DNA of 64,000 nt, from the NCBI GenBank assembly GCA_937957975.1, contig CALFFK010000066.1, positions 1 to 64,000 of the forward strand. The letters run 5' to 3'. Origin of the DNA: an uncultured Neomegalonema sp. (GTDB lineage Bacteria > Pseudomonadota > Alphaproteobacteria > Rhodobacterales > Rhodobacteraceae). How positions within the stretch are numbered: the first letter of the stretch is position 1; the number at the start of each line of letters is the position of its first letter. Both the position numbers and the translations under genes were made by a program. The notes under the pieces are model-generated. The model searched no databases. It was not told the origin of the DNA and saw nothing but the letters and a program-made list of their open reading frames with translations. This document shows, piece after piece, positions 18,565-26,840 of the stretch.

Positions 18565-20384
18565 GCCGGTTCCTCACTGTCCTTGATGCGTTTCTGCGGT
18601 TTTCCGGGTCCGTAACTCAGCAGCACATCGTCGGGATTGGCTTTTGGACGGTCAGAAACGGTGACAAAGGAAATTGTATTGTCCTTGCCCAGGTCAGCGA
18701 GCAGTTCGGTTTCCTCGGCCCGGTCGCCGAGATAATTGTCATAATCATATTCGTCGGTCAGGCGCGTATGGGTAAAGACCCACCCCGAATAGGATCGCGA
18801 TTCAAGCGTGCCGAAAGAAACGCCGGATGCGAACAGCTTTCGTCCTCCCAATGTAACCGGCAGGGCATTGGGATTCTCGCCATCGTCTTCGGATCGTCCA
18901 AGCTGAAAGACATTCGTGCGTCCGAATTCGGGGCCGAAATCCGTACAGATCAATGCATTGTATGAATCATTGTCTGTCGCGGCGATAATCGTGCCAAAGC
19001 GATTGAGATCAAGAGTGTGCTCGGCGGCCTCTGACAGGATTTCACCATGCCATGTCGGAATGTCCTGCAATCTCAATTTGCGCAATGCCGCCCATGACTT
19101 ATCGACCACAAGCACGGGAATATCGAGTTTCTGGAGGGCTTTGGCCAGTTGTGCCGACCAGTTTGAGGCACCAACAATCAGAATACCGGGGATGGCGGTC
19201 GATACAAGGTTTAGCCGTTGTGCGACCCTGGTAACGCTGAACCCCTGAATGACAACCGTGGCAAAGACAAGGGCAAAGGCGAGTGGGGCAATTGCCGCGC
19301 CATCTTCATAGCCAAGCTCCGCCAGTTTCGCGCCGAAAAAGCCCGAAATCGCCACCGCCACAACCCCGCGCGGCCCAACCCAGGCGATCAGACCTTTTTC
19401 TGCGCTTGTTAGATTACTACCGGCCAGACTGAGCCATATGGTAACGGGGCGGGCCACCAGCATCACGACGACAACGAATAGCAGCGCACGCCAGTTCAGG
19501 GTTGCAAGCATCTCTGCGTCGAGTGTCGCCGCAAGAATCACGAATACGCCTGAGACGAGCAGCACCGCAATATGTTCCTTGAACCGGCGCAATTCGGTGA
19601 TGCTGGGCAGATGGGAGTTGCCAAGGATCATCCCCATCAAGGTCACGGCCAACAGCCCGCTTTCCTCCAGAAATTCATTTGAGGCCGCAAAGACGCCAAG
19701 AACCACGGCGATTAATACCGGCACTTTCATATATTCCGGCACCATCGCCCGCCGGAATGCATAGGCGAGTGCAAGGCCCGCTGCGCCTCCGAAGAAAATC
19801 GAAAGAATAATCCCGATAATGAGATGGCCCGCCGCGTCGGAAAGGTCGGCAGAATGTGCAATCGTTGCCGCATATTCAAAGGCCAGTACGGCAAAGAGCG
19901 CGCCGATACTGTCATTGACGATGGCTTCCCAGCGCAGCACAGACGCCGGGCGCTGTGTCAATTTTGCCTGCCGCAACAAAGGGGTAACGACTGTTGGTCC
20001 TGTCACGACCAATATCCCGCCGAATACTGCTGCCACCGGCCATGACAGCCCCGCGATATAGTGACAAACAAGTGTCCCGGTAATCCAGCCCAGTGGCGCA
20101 CCAAGCAAAACGATCCGTTTAACCGCGCCCTCCGCATCGCGCAGGCCACGCACATCAAGGCTCAGGCCACCTTCGAACAGGATCAATGCGACCGCGACCG
20201 AAACCAACGGCCCAAGGGCATCACCAAAATCATGCTCAGGATTAATCAGGCCGGTAAACGGCCCCGCGATAATACCTGCTGCGAGCATCAGCACGATTGC
20301 GGGCAGGCGCAGTCGCCATGCCAACCACTGTGCGCCAACCCCAAGCACGCCGATAAGGGCGAATGTCACGACGAGGGAATGCAT
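18561..20384 (-). CDS. CPA1-type cation:proton antiporter with C-terminal TrkA-N/RCK domain
   Basis: A 607-residue inner-membrane protein. The first 400 or so residues form about 12 membrane helices with the CPA1 signatures LILFEGGLSLD, the ion-site motif EAIVNDSIGALFA and WVGPRGVVAVA. A soluble Rossmann-like domain follows (ILIVGASNWSAQLAKAL, TIIAATDNDSYNALIC), as in NhaP/KefC-like antiporters regulated by nucleotide. It probably exchanges Na+ or K+ for H+. It overlaps gph by four bases. Confidence 0.88.
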   Translation of the reverse strand: MHSLVVTFALIGVLGVGAQWLAWRLRLPAIVLMLAAGIIAGPFTGLINPEHDFGDALGPLVSVAVALILFEGGLSLDVRGLRDAEGAVKRIVLLGAPLGWITGTLVCHYIAGLSWPVAAVFGGILVVTGPTVVTPLLRQAKLTQRPASVLRWEAIVNDSIGALFAVLAFEYAATIAHSADLSDAAGHLIIGIILSIFFGGAAGLALAYAFRRAMVPEYMKVPVLIAVVLGVFAASNEFLEESGLLAVTLMGMILGNSHLPSITELRRFKEHIAVLLVSGVFVILAATLDAEMLATLNWRALLFVVVVMLVARPVTIWLSLAGSNLTSAEKGLIAWVGPRGVVAVAISGFFGAKLAELGYEDGAAIAPLAFALVFATVVIQGFSVTRVAQRLNLVSTAIPGILIVGASNWSAQLAKALQKLDIPVLVVDKSWAALRKLRLQDIPTWHGEILSEAAEHTLDLNRFGTIIAATDNDSYNALICTDFGPEFGRTNVFQLGRSEDDGENPNALPVTLGGRKLFASGVSFGTLESRSYSGWVFTHTRLTDEYDYDNYLGDRAEETELLADLGKDNTISFVTVSDRPKANPDDVLLSYGPGKPQKRIKDSEEPA

Positions 20385-20460
20385 ACGCGTCGCTCCGTTT
20401 ATATGTCCCGGACCATGCCCGGTTTCTTGTGAAAGCCAGATGGCCGGAAGGGATGGTTTA

Positions 20461-22458
20461 TCAATTTGTCTGGCGTAGCGACGGGCGACCCGATGCCTTG
20501 CCGGTCAGCACCGCTTCGATGAACAGGGGGCGTCCTTCAACCACGGGTGCAGACTCGGTATAGTCGAAGACGATTTCCACGTCACCTGCACCGGCCAATG
20601 CCGCATCTTCGCGCAAGACGGTTTCCAGGACGGCGCGCGTTTTTTCCCTTGCTGCTGCAAGATCGGAAAAATCTTCAGCGACCCCCGGCAAATGCGCGCG
20701 ATAATGGCCTTCGGTGGGGCTGGTAAAACGCACTGACCGTTCCAGCATCACGCGCCCTGCAACGGCCCCAACAGCATTTGCCACATCGGCATGATCGGGG
20801 ACAAGGCAGGTCGTGCCAAGCGCCTTGCCAATCGCCGGATAATACGTAGAGGCCGATGCCCCCAGCCCGATCAGTGGCAAGGCCAGACCAATATCAATCC
20901 GTGCAGCACCATCCCTGCGCGCGAGAGCTGCATTCAGCAAAGGCGCTGGCAGTGACCCGATGCCATCATGGGCGAGGGCCGTATCCAGCAAAACCTGCAT
21001 TGAACGGTGGACCAGCGTATCCAGCACCATCTGTGACAATGCCTGTCCATCCGGGGCGAGGCGCTCCCCCTTTCGGTCCTTGCGCCGGGCAATCAGGTCG
21101 GCAGCATCGCGCGCTACCTGCGTATCCCATGCCTCATGCAAGCCGAGCACATGGGCGGCATCCGATGGTGTGAACCCGGCGATTCTGATAAGGCCAAGGC
21201 TGACCAACCCTGCAAGCGCACTGGCCTCCAGCCGCGTCAATGCCAGCCCATCCATGGCGGTGGGGGCGTCTCCGATCCGGTCGAGAACAGCCTCATCAAT
21301 GCGGCGCAAACCTTCAGGGCGTGGCGTGCGCGTGGGGATCACAAAGCGCGCATCGGTTTCGCTGGCGCGTGCGCTACGCCCCTGTGCAGCCAGAGTTTTC
21401 GCCACGAGGTCGGGCGCATCCAGTGCAAACAGACTGACGGGAACCAGCTTTCGCGGCCCTAGCGTCAATGCCGCGTTGAAGGCCTTGTCATCAACTCCAA
21501 CATCGCTGTCACCACCCAGCCCGTGCGTGGTCATTGCCACGGCGGCGATCATCGTGCGATGCCCGCCAACGGTCGCTCCCGTTTCACTGAGCATCGGGCG
21601 TCCATCCCGCAAGATGGCAATATCTGTCGTAGTACCGCCGATATCAGAGATTACCGCGTCCTGCGCCCCTGACAGATGTGCGGCCCCCACGAGGCTGGCG
21701 GCGGGGCCGGACAGAATCGTCTCAATAGGCCGTTCCTGCGCAAATTCCGCCGATACGAGCGAGCCGTCCCCCCTGACGATCATCAGCGGCACAGTGATTT
21801 TCCGAGCCGCCAATGCACCTGCCGTGGAGGCGATTAGCGCCGAAATCGTCCCGATCAGCCGCGCATTCAGGACACAGGTCAGCGCATTGCGCGGCCCGTC
21901 CAATTCGCCCGATAAATCATGGCCACAGGTCACGGGTAGCGCACAGCGCGAGCGGATCAGCTCACGAATGGCAATCTCATGCGCAGGATTGCGCCCGCCA
22001 AAGATCGTGACGACAGCAAACGCTTCAACGCCATCCTTTACCGCGTCGATCTGCGGTGACAGGGCGTCCAGATCAAGCGGAGCGCGTTCCTCGCCGGTTG
22101 CCCGGAATCCGCCCGCGATATGGATGACCGGATCACTCCCCAACGCCTCCGCCAACCCCGAACGGTGCAAATCCGCTTCATCAAACCCTGCAAAGATCAA
22201 ACAGATACGTCGCCGCACCCCTTCGACCAGCGCATTCGTTGCCAGTGTTGTTGAAATCGAACAAAGCGCGATGGTCGCCGGATCGACGCCACTTCCGTCC
22301 AGTACGGCCCCAATAGCCCCATCAATCCCGACGGCCAGATCATCGCGCGTAGTCAGCGCCTTGGCTTTTGCGACTACAGGGTCGGGGGAGCGGTCTTCAT
22401 CGAAGAGAACGGCATCGGTATATGTGCCGCCTGTGTCGATACCGAGAAGAAGGGCCAT
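20461..22458 (-). CDS. Hydantoinase/5-oxoprolinase HyuA-like subunit
   Basis: A 665-residue member of the ATP-dependent hydantoinase A/oxoprolinase family. The N-terminus GIDTGGTYTDAVL and the internal DIGGTTTDIAIL are the two actin-like phosphate-binding loops, and VSISTTLATNALVEG-type sequence is readable near residue 70. Family members hydrolyse cyclic amides (hydantoins, 5-oxoproline) with ATP, usually with a HyuB partner; no HyuB gene is adjacent, so the substrate is open. The start lies 15 bases after the stop of the RNA methyltransferase gene, suggesting cotranscription. Confidence 0.8.
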   Translation of the reverse strand: MALLLGIDTGGTYTDAVLFDEDRSPDPVVAKAKALTTRDDLAVGIDGAIGAVLDGSGVDPATIALCSISTTLATNALVEGVRRRICLIFAGFDEADLHRSGLAEALGSDPVIHIAGGFRATGEERAPLDLDALSPQIDAVKDGVEAFAVVTIFGGRNPAHEIAIRELIRSRCALPVTCGHDLSGELDGPRNALTCVLNARLIGTISALIASTAGALAARKITVPLMIVRGDGSLVSAEFAQERPIETILSGPAASLVGAAHLSGAQDAVISDIGGTTTDIAILRDGRPMLSETGATVGGHRTMIAAVAMTTHGLGGDSDVGVDDKAFNAALTLGPRKLVPVSLFALDAPDLVAKTLAAQGRSARASETDARFVIPTRTPRPEGLRRIDEAVLDRIGDAPTAMDGLALTRLEASALAGLVSLGLIRIAGFTPSDAAHVLGLHEAWDTQVARDAADLIARRKDRKGERLAPDGQALSQMVLDTLVHRSMQVLLDTALAHDGIGSLPAPLLNAALARRDGAARIDIGLALPLIGLGASASTYYPAIGKALGTTCLVPDHADVANAVGAVAGRVMLERSVRFTSPTEGHYRAHLPGVAEDFSDLAAAREKTRAVLETVLREDAALAGAGDVEIVFDYTESAPVVEGRPLFIEAVLTGKASGRPSLRQTN

Positions 22459-22473
22459 GGCGTTGGTTCCGGG

Positions 22474-23694
22474 TCAGGCGCGTCGGAAAATGCCGACGAC
22501 CTCCGTATGCGGCGACCAGCGGAACTGGTCAATCGGCACGATGGGTTCAGGCTTGTATCCGCCATCAACAAGCGTGCGGGCATCACGGGCAAAGGTTGCG
22601 GGATTGCAGGATACCATTGCGATAATCGGCACAATACCTGCCGCGAGATGATCCATCTGCGCTTTTGCGCCCGTCCGGGGCGGATCAATAACTACGGCGT
22701 CGAATCGTGCCAGCTCATCAGGCAGCAACGGATTGCGAAAAAGGTCACGGGTTTGCGCGGTTACGGGCCTCAGGGCAGGGCAAGCCCTCGCCCCGTCTTT
22801 CAGCGCCCCAATCATCGCCGCATCACTGTCTATCGCCGTCAATGAGGCATGTTCCGCAAGAGGCAGGGTGAATGTTCCCAACCCACAGAAAAGGTCAGCG
22901 ATAACCCGCACATTCCCGATGCCCGCGCGCAGAATATCGAGGATCATGCCTTCTGTCTCTCGTGCCGCTTGCAGGAAAGCCCCCGGTGGGGGATGCACGG
23001 TGGCGGGGCCAAACTTCAGGGCAGGGGGCCGCCGTTGAAGCAATAATTCGCCATTCCAGACAAGCCGCGCCAGATCGGTTCTCTCCGCGAGGATGGCCAG
23101 CGTTTCTTGCAACGGAAGGTCCATCTCCTTCATCTCTTCGGCCATCACATCGAGGCCCGCATCCGTCTGTGTCACCTGAAGCGTCACGGTCCGTTTGCGC
23201 GGCGCACCGGCCAGTGCGATGGCTTGCAGATCGGGTAATGCCGTCACGATTCCCGGCGTCAGAATGGCACAGGTCTGCATATCCACGACCCGGTGCTCCC
23301 CTGCGGCACGAAAGCCGAAGAGAGCCGTTTTCTTCGTTCGCTGCAATGTGAATCGTGCGCGGCGGCGTGAGGCTGCGGGTACAGTCAGGCTCGGTGTGAC
23401 CGGCACATCCAGATCATGGCGGCCCAGCGCATCGCACACGATCGCACGGTTCCAATCCGCCAGAGCGGTATCATTGATATGCTGAAGCTGGCATCCCCCG
23501 CAATTCCCGAAATGAGGGCAAGGCGGGTTCTGACGATCTTTGGAACCGGGCGCCAACAAGGTGACAGCGCCATCAGAAAGTACGATCTCATCGCCGGGAG
23601 CGGTGAAGGGTAAGGTAAAGACATCGTCCAGATCAAAAGCAACGCCATGACCCGTTACAGGGTCCAGCCGTTCGATAGTCAGGGTCTTGGACAT
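22474..23694 (-). CDS. Class I SAM-dependent RNA (uracil-5-)methyltransferase, RlmD/TrmA-type
   Basis: A 406-residue protein. An N-terminal TRAM-like region is followed by the Fe-S cysteine motif CPHFGNCGGCQLQH. The methyltransferase domain has DLFCGLGTFTLPLAE (SAM site), VIDPPRTGA and MVSCNPATFARD, whose cysteine is the catalytic nucleophile in this family. Relatives methylate U in 23S rRNA or tRNA; which position is modified here cannot be decided from sequence alone. It lies between a secreted-protein gene and the HyuA gene on the same strand. Confidence 0.88.
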   Translation of the reverse strand: MSKTLTIERLDPVTGHGVAFDLDDVFTLPFTAPGDEIVLSDGAVTLLAPGSKDRQNPPCPHFGNCGGCQLQHINDTALADWNRAIVCDALGRHDLDVPVTPSLTVPAASRRRARFTLQRTKKTALFGFRAAGEHRVVDMQTCAILTPGIVTALPDLQAIALAGAPRKRTVTLQVTQTDAGLDVMAEEMKEMDLPLQETLAILAERTDLARLVWNGELLLQRRPPALKFGPATVHPPPGAFLQAARETEGMILDILRAGIGNVRVIADLFCGLGTFTLPLAEHASLTAIDSDAAMIGALKDGARACPALRPVTAQTRDLFRNPLLPDELARFDAVVIDPPRTGAKAQMDHLAAGIVPIIAMVSCNPATFARDARTLVDGGYKPEPIVPIDQFRWSPHTEVVGIFRRA

Positions 23695-23715
23695 GAGTTG
23701 ACTTTCAACGGCAGA

Positions 23716-24393
23716 TCAATCGGCTTTCTCTTCTGCCTTTTCTTCTTCTGCTTTCCCGTCTTTCTCTGCCTCATCCTTCGCTTCTTCTGATGTGGCTTTC
23801 TTGACTGTCTTTCCGCGTTTGAAGAACAAAGTCAGGCATTCCTGTACATTCGTGTACAGGTCATCATGGACTTCCTGAAAAGTCTCTGGCTCCTCGGCTG
23901 CATTGACCAGTTCTTCCCAGAGTTCGGCGCTGTATTCGTTCATCACAGAAACACTCGTGCCAACACCATCTTCGACCGCGCGGCGCTCCGCTTCGTTTTT
24001 AAGAACGGTGCGGGATTCCTTGATTGCATCATAAGCGGGTTCAAGGTCTTCACGACCATCGGCAACGGAGACCTGATAGAACCACATCAACGCTGTCATC
24101 CGCGCTCCACAGACACCAAGGGCCACGTCACCTTCATGGTGGCGTTTTCTCAGTTTCTCGGCCCATTCGTCATCTTGAGAAACGATTGCCTGTTTTTCTT
24201 CGTCACTATCGCTATCTGCTTCGGCTTTGCTCTCTTCTTCGGCCTTTTCGTTGTTATCGTCGGTCTTTTTTTCTGCCGAATCCTCAACTTTTGCTTCTTC
24301 TGTCTTGTTTTCCTCATCACCGTCAGCGAAGGCGATGGCAGGGGCGAGGGCAAGGGACACCGCAAGGAAAATACGTTGAAGCAAGACGCTCAT
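23716..24393 (-). CDS. Secreted Glu/Lys-rich protein, two-cysteine helical core, function unknown
   Basis: Not a family I can name. The 225-residue protein has a signal peptide (LFLAVSLALAPAIAFA-like). It then has a highly charged Glu/Lys/Asp/Ser stretch of about 50 residues, a helical core of about 110 residues with one cysteine near each end (LGVCGARMTALMWFY and VQECLTLFFKRG), and a second Glu/Lys/Ala tail. The core resembles that of the next upstream gene: both begin GVC[GA] and end with a second Cys after about 90 helical residues. The two may be distant paralogues with one disulfide each. Confidence 0.6.
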   Translation of the reverse strand: MSVLLQRIFLAVSLALAPAIAFADGDEENKTEEAKVEDSAEKKTDDNNEKAEEESKAEADSDSDEEKQAIVSQDDEWAEKLRKRHHEGDVALGVCGARMTALMWFYQVSVADGREDLEPAYDAIKESRTVLKNEAERRAVEDGVGTSVSVMNEYSAELWEELVNAAEEPETFQEVHDDLYTNVQECLTLFFKRGKTVKKATSEEAKDEAEKDGKAEEEKAEEKAD

Positions 24394-24496
24394 GGCAGGA
24401 ACTCCATCTCGTACGCCGGTCAGGCGCGTTCATAACCCTGCGGGTATTACAGGGAACCGACTATACTTGCATCCAAAACCCGTGCCGTATGGGCAA

Positions 24497-25039
24497 TTAT
24501 TGCGCAGGTACGATCGGATCGAGGATCAGGGGTTCGGTGGAATACGGCTGTGCGATCGACGGTTGGACCAACGCGGGTTCGTTGCTGATCGTGGGCGCAA
24601 TGGTCTGCTGTGTCGTTCCAGTGCCAGTGCCAGTGCCAGTGGGCGCAGCATCGCGGAACCGGCGCAATTCATCTTTTGCGGATGCGAGACATCCCCGGGA
24701 TAACGTGACCAACTCGCGCTGAACGGCCTGACGTTCCTCATTCGTCGCTGCATTAATGATGCGATTTGACATCAACGTTACGAAGGCATTCGCCGCTGCT
24801 GTAATCTCACTTGTGGGAAAGCGTGGCATTTCTGCAAAGAAGTCGCGGCCTTGTTGAACTTCCTGAATCCGCTGCGCGTTGGGAGTTTCAGCCCGGCTCA
24901 TATATTGTCCGAGCATATCGAGAGACCCTGCACAGACGCCAGCGGCGTTTGCGCCCGTGGCCTTAATACGCTCCACTTTCTGGGCCTGAACCGGAACTGT
25001 GGCGAGGGCGCAGAATGTGGCGATAGCGATGACCCGCAT
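24497..25039 (-). CDS. Small secreted two-cysteine helical protein, function unknown
   Basis: 180 residues starting at MRVIAIATFCALATVPVQAQ, a clear signal peptide; the ORF-track start 15 codons upstream would bury it. The mature part is helical with cysteines in AAGVCAGSLDML and LSRGCLASAKDELRRF, then a Thr-Gly repeat linker (TGTGTGTG) and a Pro/Ile-rich tail. The spacing of the two cysteines parallels the neighbouring 23716-24393 protein. I recognise no domain. It lies downstream of the TadG/VWA gene on the same strand with about 160 bases between. Confidence 0.6.
   Translation of the reverse strand: MRVIAIATFCALATVPVQAQKVERIKATGANAAGVCAGSLDMLGQYMSRAETPNAQRIQEVQQGRDFFAEMPRFPTSEITAAANAFVTLMSNRIINAATNEERQAVQRELVTLSRGCLASAKDELRRFRDAAPTGTGTGTGTTQQTIAPTISNEPALVQPSIAQPYSTEPLILDPIVPAQ
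24618..24641. repeat. Hexanucleotide microsatellite (CCAGTG)x4
   Basis: Four perfect copies of CCAGTG on the plus strand lie inside the minus-strand secreted-protein gene and encode the Thr-Gly linker. Length change by whole units would keep the reading frame and alter only linker length. Confidence 0.85.
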
Positions 25040-25196
25040 TGTTTGATCCTCTCGTCCGTTTAAGCGGCAGTTTTGCCCCGGCAATGCGGCGAAAGAAAGG
25101 GATTTTCTACAATCCCCAGCGGATCGATCGAGACAATCGTCGAGGCAAGAGCGCGTCCGTCATTGGCCACGCGTCTCACCTCGCAGATGTTACTTC

Positions 25197-26447
25197 TTAT
25201 TCCGAGATACGTACCTGGGATAGCTGTAAAGCAATTTCCTCGAAAGCCTTGGAGAGGGCTTCCGGGTCGTCAACAGAGAAATAGTTTTCCTGCTCGTCAG
25301 TGCACTGTGTGAGTTGTTTTTCCGTATTGGGGCTAGCTCTCAGGCCTACAGCATAAACCTTAATCCCGGCATCGCGTGCAGTCTCACAAACATTCTGGAA
25401 GATCTCGTAGGCATCATCAATCGTCAAGTCGGGATCTTGTTTGACGGTAAAGTCACCATCAGTCATTACGATGAGGACTTTTTGTGTTTTACTGTTCAGA
25501 TCAGCGGATTTGCCTATTTCGTTGTTCAACACATCACTCCAATCCGGCAAAAGAGAGTAGAGTGCCCATTCTGCGCCAATATGGCCTGCGGTTCCACCAT
25601 CTGGTGTGAGCGTTTTGACGTAATTAACAGCCTTCCGCATACTTGTAAGTGGCAGGATCGCTGAAGTTGGTGTTCCAACATTTTTCAGATCAAAGTTTTT
25701 CCCCAGACCAGGCGGTGTCTTTGAAATACGCAACTTTCCCGCACCCGAACGTTCTACACGTTCTGCCACCCAAACTGGATCGACACCATTTGTGGGCGCT
25801 TCCTTGGTTCCGGCGATATTCACAGACGCGGAATAGGGAATGACGGACATCCTGGCACGTACCAACGGGTTTTCCCGAAAGACGCGTGCAAGGCTGTCTA
25901 CACCTGCACGTAGTGCATCGATGCGTCGCGATCCTTCCGGGGCAACAGTATCCGAGTTAAAAGAGAAGTCCATTGAACCACTGACATCCAGGGAAAGCGC
26001 GACCTCGAGTCGGATGCGCTCTCTCGGTGTGACTTCGGAAGTGATGACAAGTTGATCTAAATCAAGGACCATTCCTGTGAAAACCGTAGGCGCAACGATC
26101 TCAACCTGGCCCTTCATAACCTTACTAATTTCATCGTATTCGAAAGTTGCTTTCATGCCAGTGGCGTCAATTCCTGCGCTGTTCAGGGCATTGAGCAGGA
26201 ACCGTTCACCTCTTTCCTGTATTTCGCCGGACTCGCTTGCTTCCACAAGATCGTCAAATTTTGTTGCGGCAATCAACGCACTGTCCAGGCGGGATTGAAC
26301 ATCTTTCCTGGTCTTCGAGATATTCGTCATGTCAACAGCGGCAATGATAGTCGGAACCATCAATGTCATCATAAGGCCGCTCATAATCGCCACGCTACCG
26401 TCTTCGCGGCGGAACATGGATCTGAACTGATCGATAATGTTATGCAT
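25197..26447 (-). CDS. TadG-like pseudopilin-type protein with von Willebrand factor A domain
   Basis: A 416-residue protein. The N-terminus has the Tad/TadG pattern: short basic segment, REDGSVAIMSGL, a hydrophobic helix (MMTLMVPTIIAAVDM), then a helical region rich in Ser/Arg/Lys. A VWA domain follows with a complete metal-ion site: DVSGSM near residue 154, a threonine loop (LTPDGGT) and MTDGD. Known TadG proteins belong to Flp/tight-adherence pilus systems, but no other tad gene is nearby. The start at 26447 (12 codons after the track start) follows AGAGAG. The long A+T-rich region upstream probably holds its promoter. Confidence 0.78.
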   Translation of the reverse strand: MHNIIDQFRSMFRREDGSVAIMSGLMMTLMVPTIIAAVDMTNISKTRKDVQSRLDSALIAATKFDDLVEASESGEIQERGERFLLNALNSAGIDATGMKATFEYDEISKVMKGQVEIVAPTVFTGMVLDLDQLVITSEVTPRERIRLEVALSLDVSGSMDFSFNSDTVAPEGSRRIDALRAGVDSLARVFRENPLVRARMSVIPYSASVNIAGTKEAPTNGVDPVWVAERVERSGAGKLRISKTPPGLGKNFDLKNVGTPTSAILPLTSMRKAVNYVKTLTPDGGTAGHIGAEWALYSLLPDWSDVLNNEIGKSADLNSKTQKVLIVMTDGDFTVKQDPDLTIDDAYEIFQNVCETARDAGIKVYAVGLRASPNTEKQLTQCTDEQENYFSVDDPEALSKAFEEIALQLSQVRISE

Positions 26448-26581
26448 AATTTTTCTCTCTGGAACGATTCGCAGAATTTCCATAAATTTGTCATGGTTTT
26501 ATTAGAAGGAAATTAAGTTCGTTGTTCTAAAAAATTAAAAATGATTTGTTAGCTTTAATTATTTTTATCTTAATGAATGCA

Positions 26582-26601
26582 TCATATAATTAGTTATATG
26601 A
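26582..26601. promoter_or_regulatory. Perfect 8-bp inverted repeat, candidate operator
   Basis: TCATATAA-TTAG-TTATATGA is symmetric at all 16 arm positions around a four-base centre. It lies in the A+T-rich divergent promoter region, about 135 bases upstream of the VWA gene start. The form suits a dimeric regulator; which one is unknown. In A+T-rich DNA some symmetry is expected by chance. Confidence 0.4.
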
Positions 26602-26708
26602 AAAGACATATATTGATACAAAATTAGGTTAAATGGCTCAATAGGCAGAACTATTTGGTTATTTTTTCAAAAATAATCCACTTTGCTGTTGTTTTTATTT
26701 TGTGTTAC

Positions 26709-26737
26709 TTGAAGTCATGTTCGCCATGCTCATATTT
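26709..26737 (+). promoter_or_regulatory. Possible gatB promoter
   Basis: TTGAAG and ATATTT are separated by 17 bases, about 105 bases before the gatB start codon. The -35 is good and the -10 is weak. Inference only. Confidence 0.3.
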
Positions 26738-26744
26738 ATGGCGA
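26721..26744 (+). other. Leader hairpin upstream of gatB
   Basis: TCGCCAT pairs with ATGGCGA across a ten-base loop. It overlaps the proposed promoter, so it is either a protein-binding site or, if transcription starts earlier, an mRNA leader stem. Confidence 0.35.
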
Positions 26745-26840
26745 GTGGCAAGGCTTGCTTTCTGACTACGTTCCGACGGCTTGTCGGTCTTGATAGAAGC
26801 GAGTAAACCGTTTTCCGAAATGCCATCCGGGGAAACCGCC

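Larger units (their letters stand above)
26448..26840. other. A+T-rich intergenic region between divergent TadG/VWA and gatB
   Basis: A 393-bp stretch without a credible gene, clearly richer in A+T than its surroundings, especially 26500-26700. It contains a perfect inverted repeat (26582-26601), a hairpin (26721-26744) and a possible gatB promoter, each listed separately. Confidence 0.6.

Noticed and set aside
20960-22651. 563-codon plus-strand ORF
   Set aside because: Lies antisense to the HyuA-like gene and the start of the RNA methyltransferase gene; Ser/Arg/Ala/Pro-rich shadow composition and no domain.
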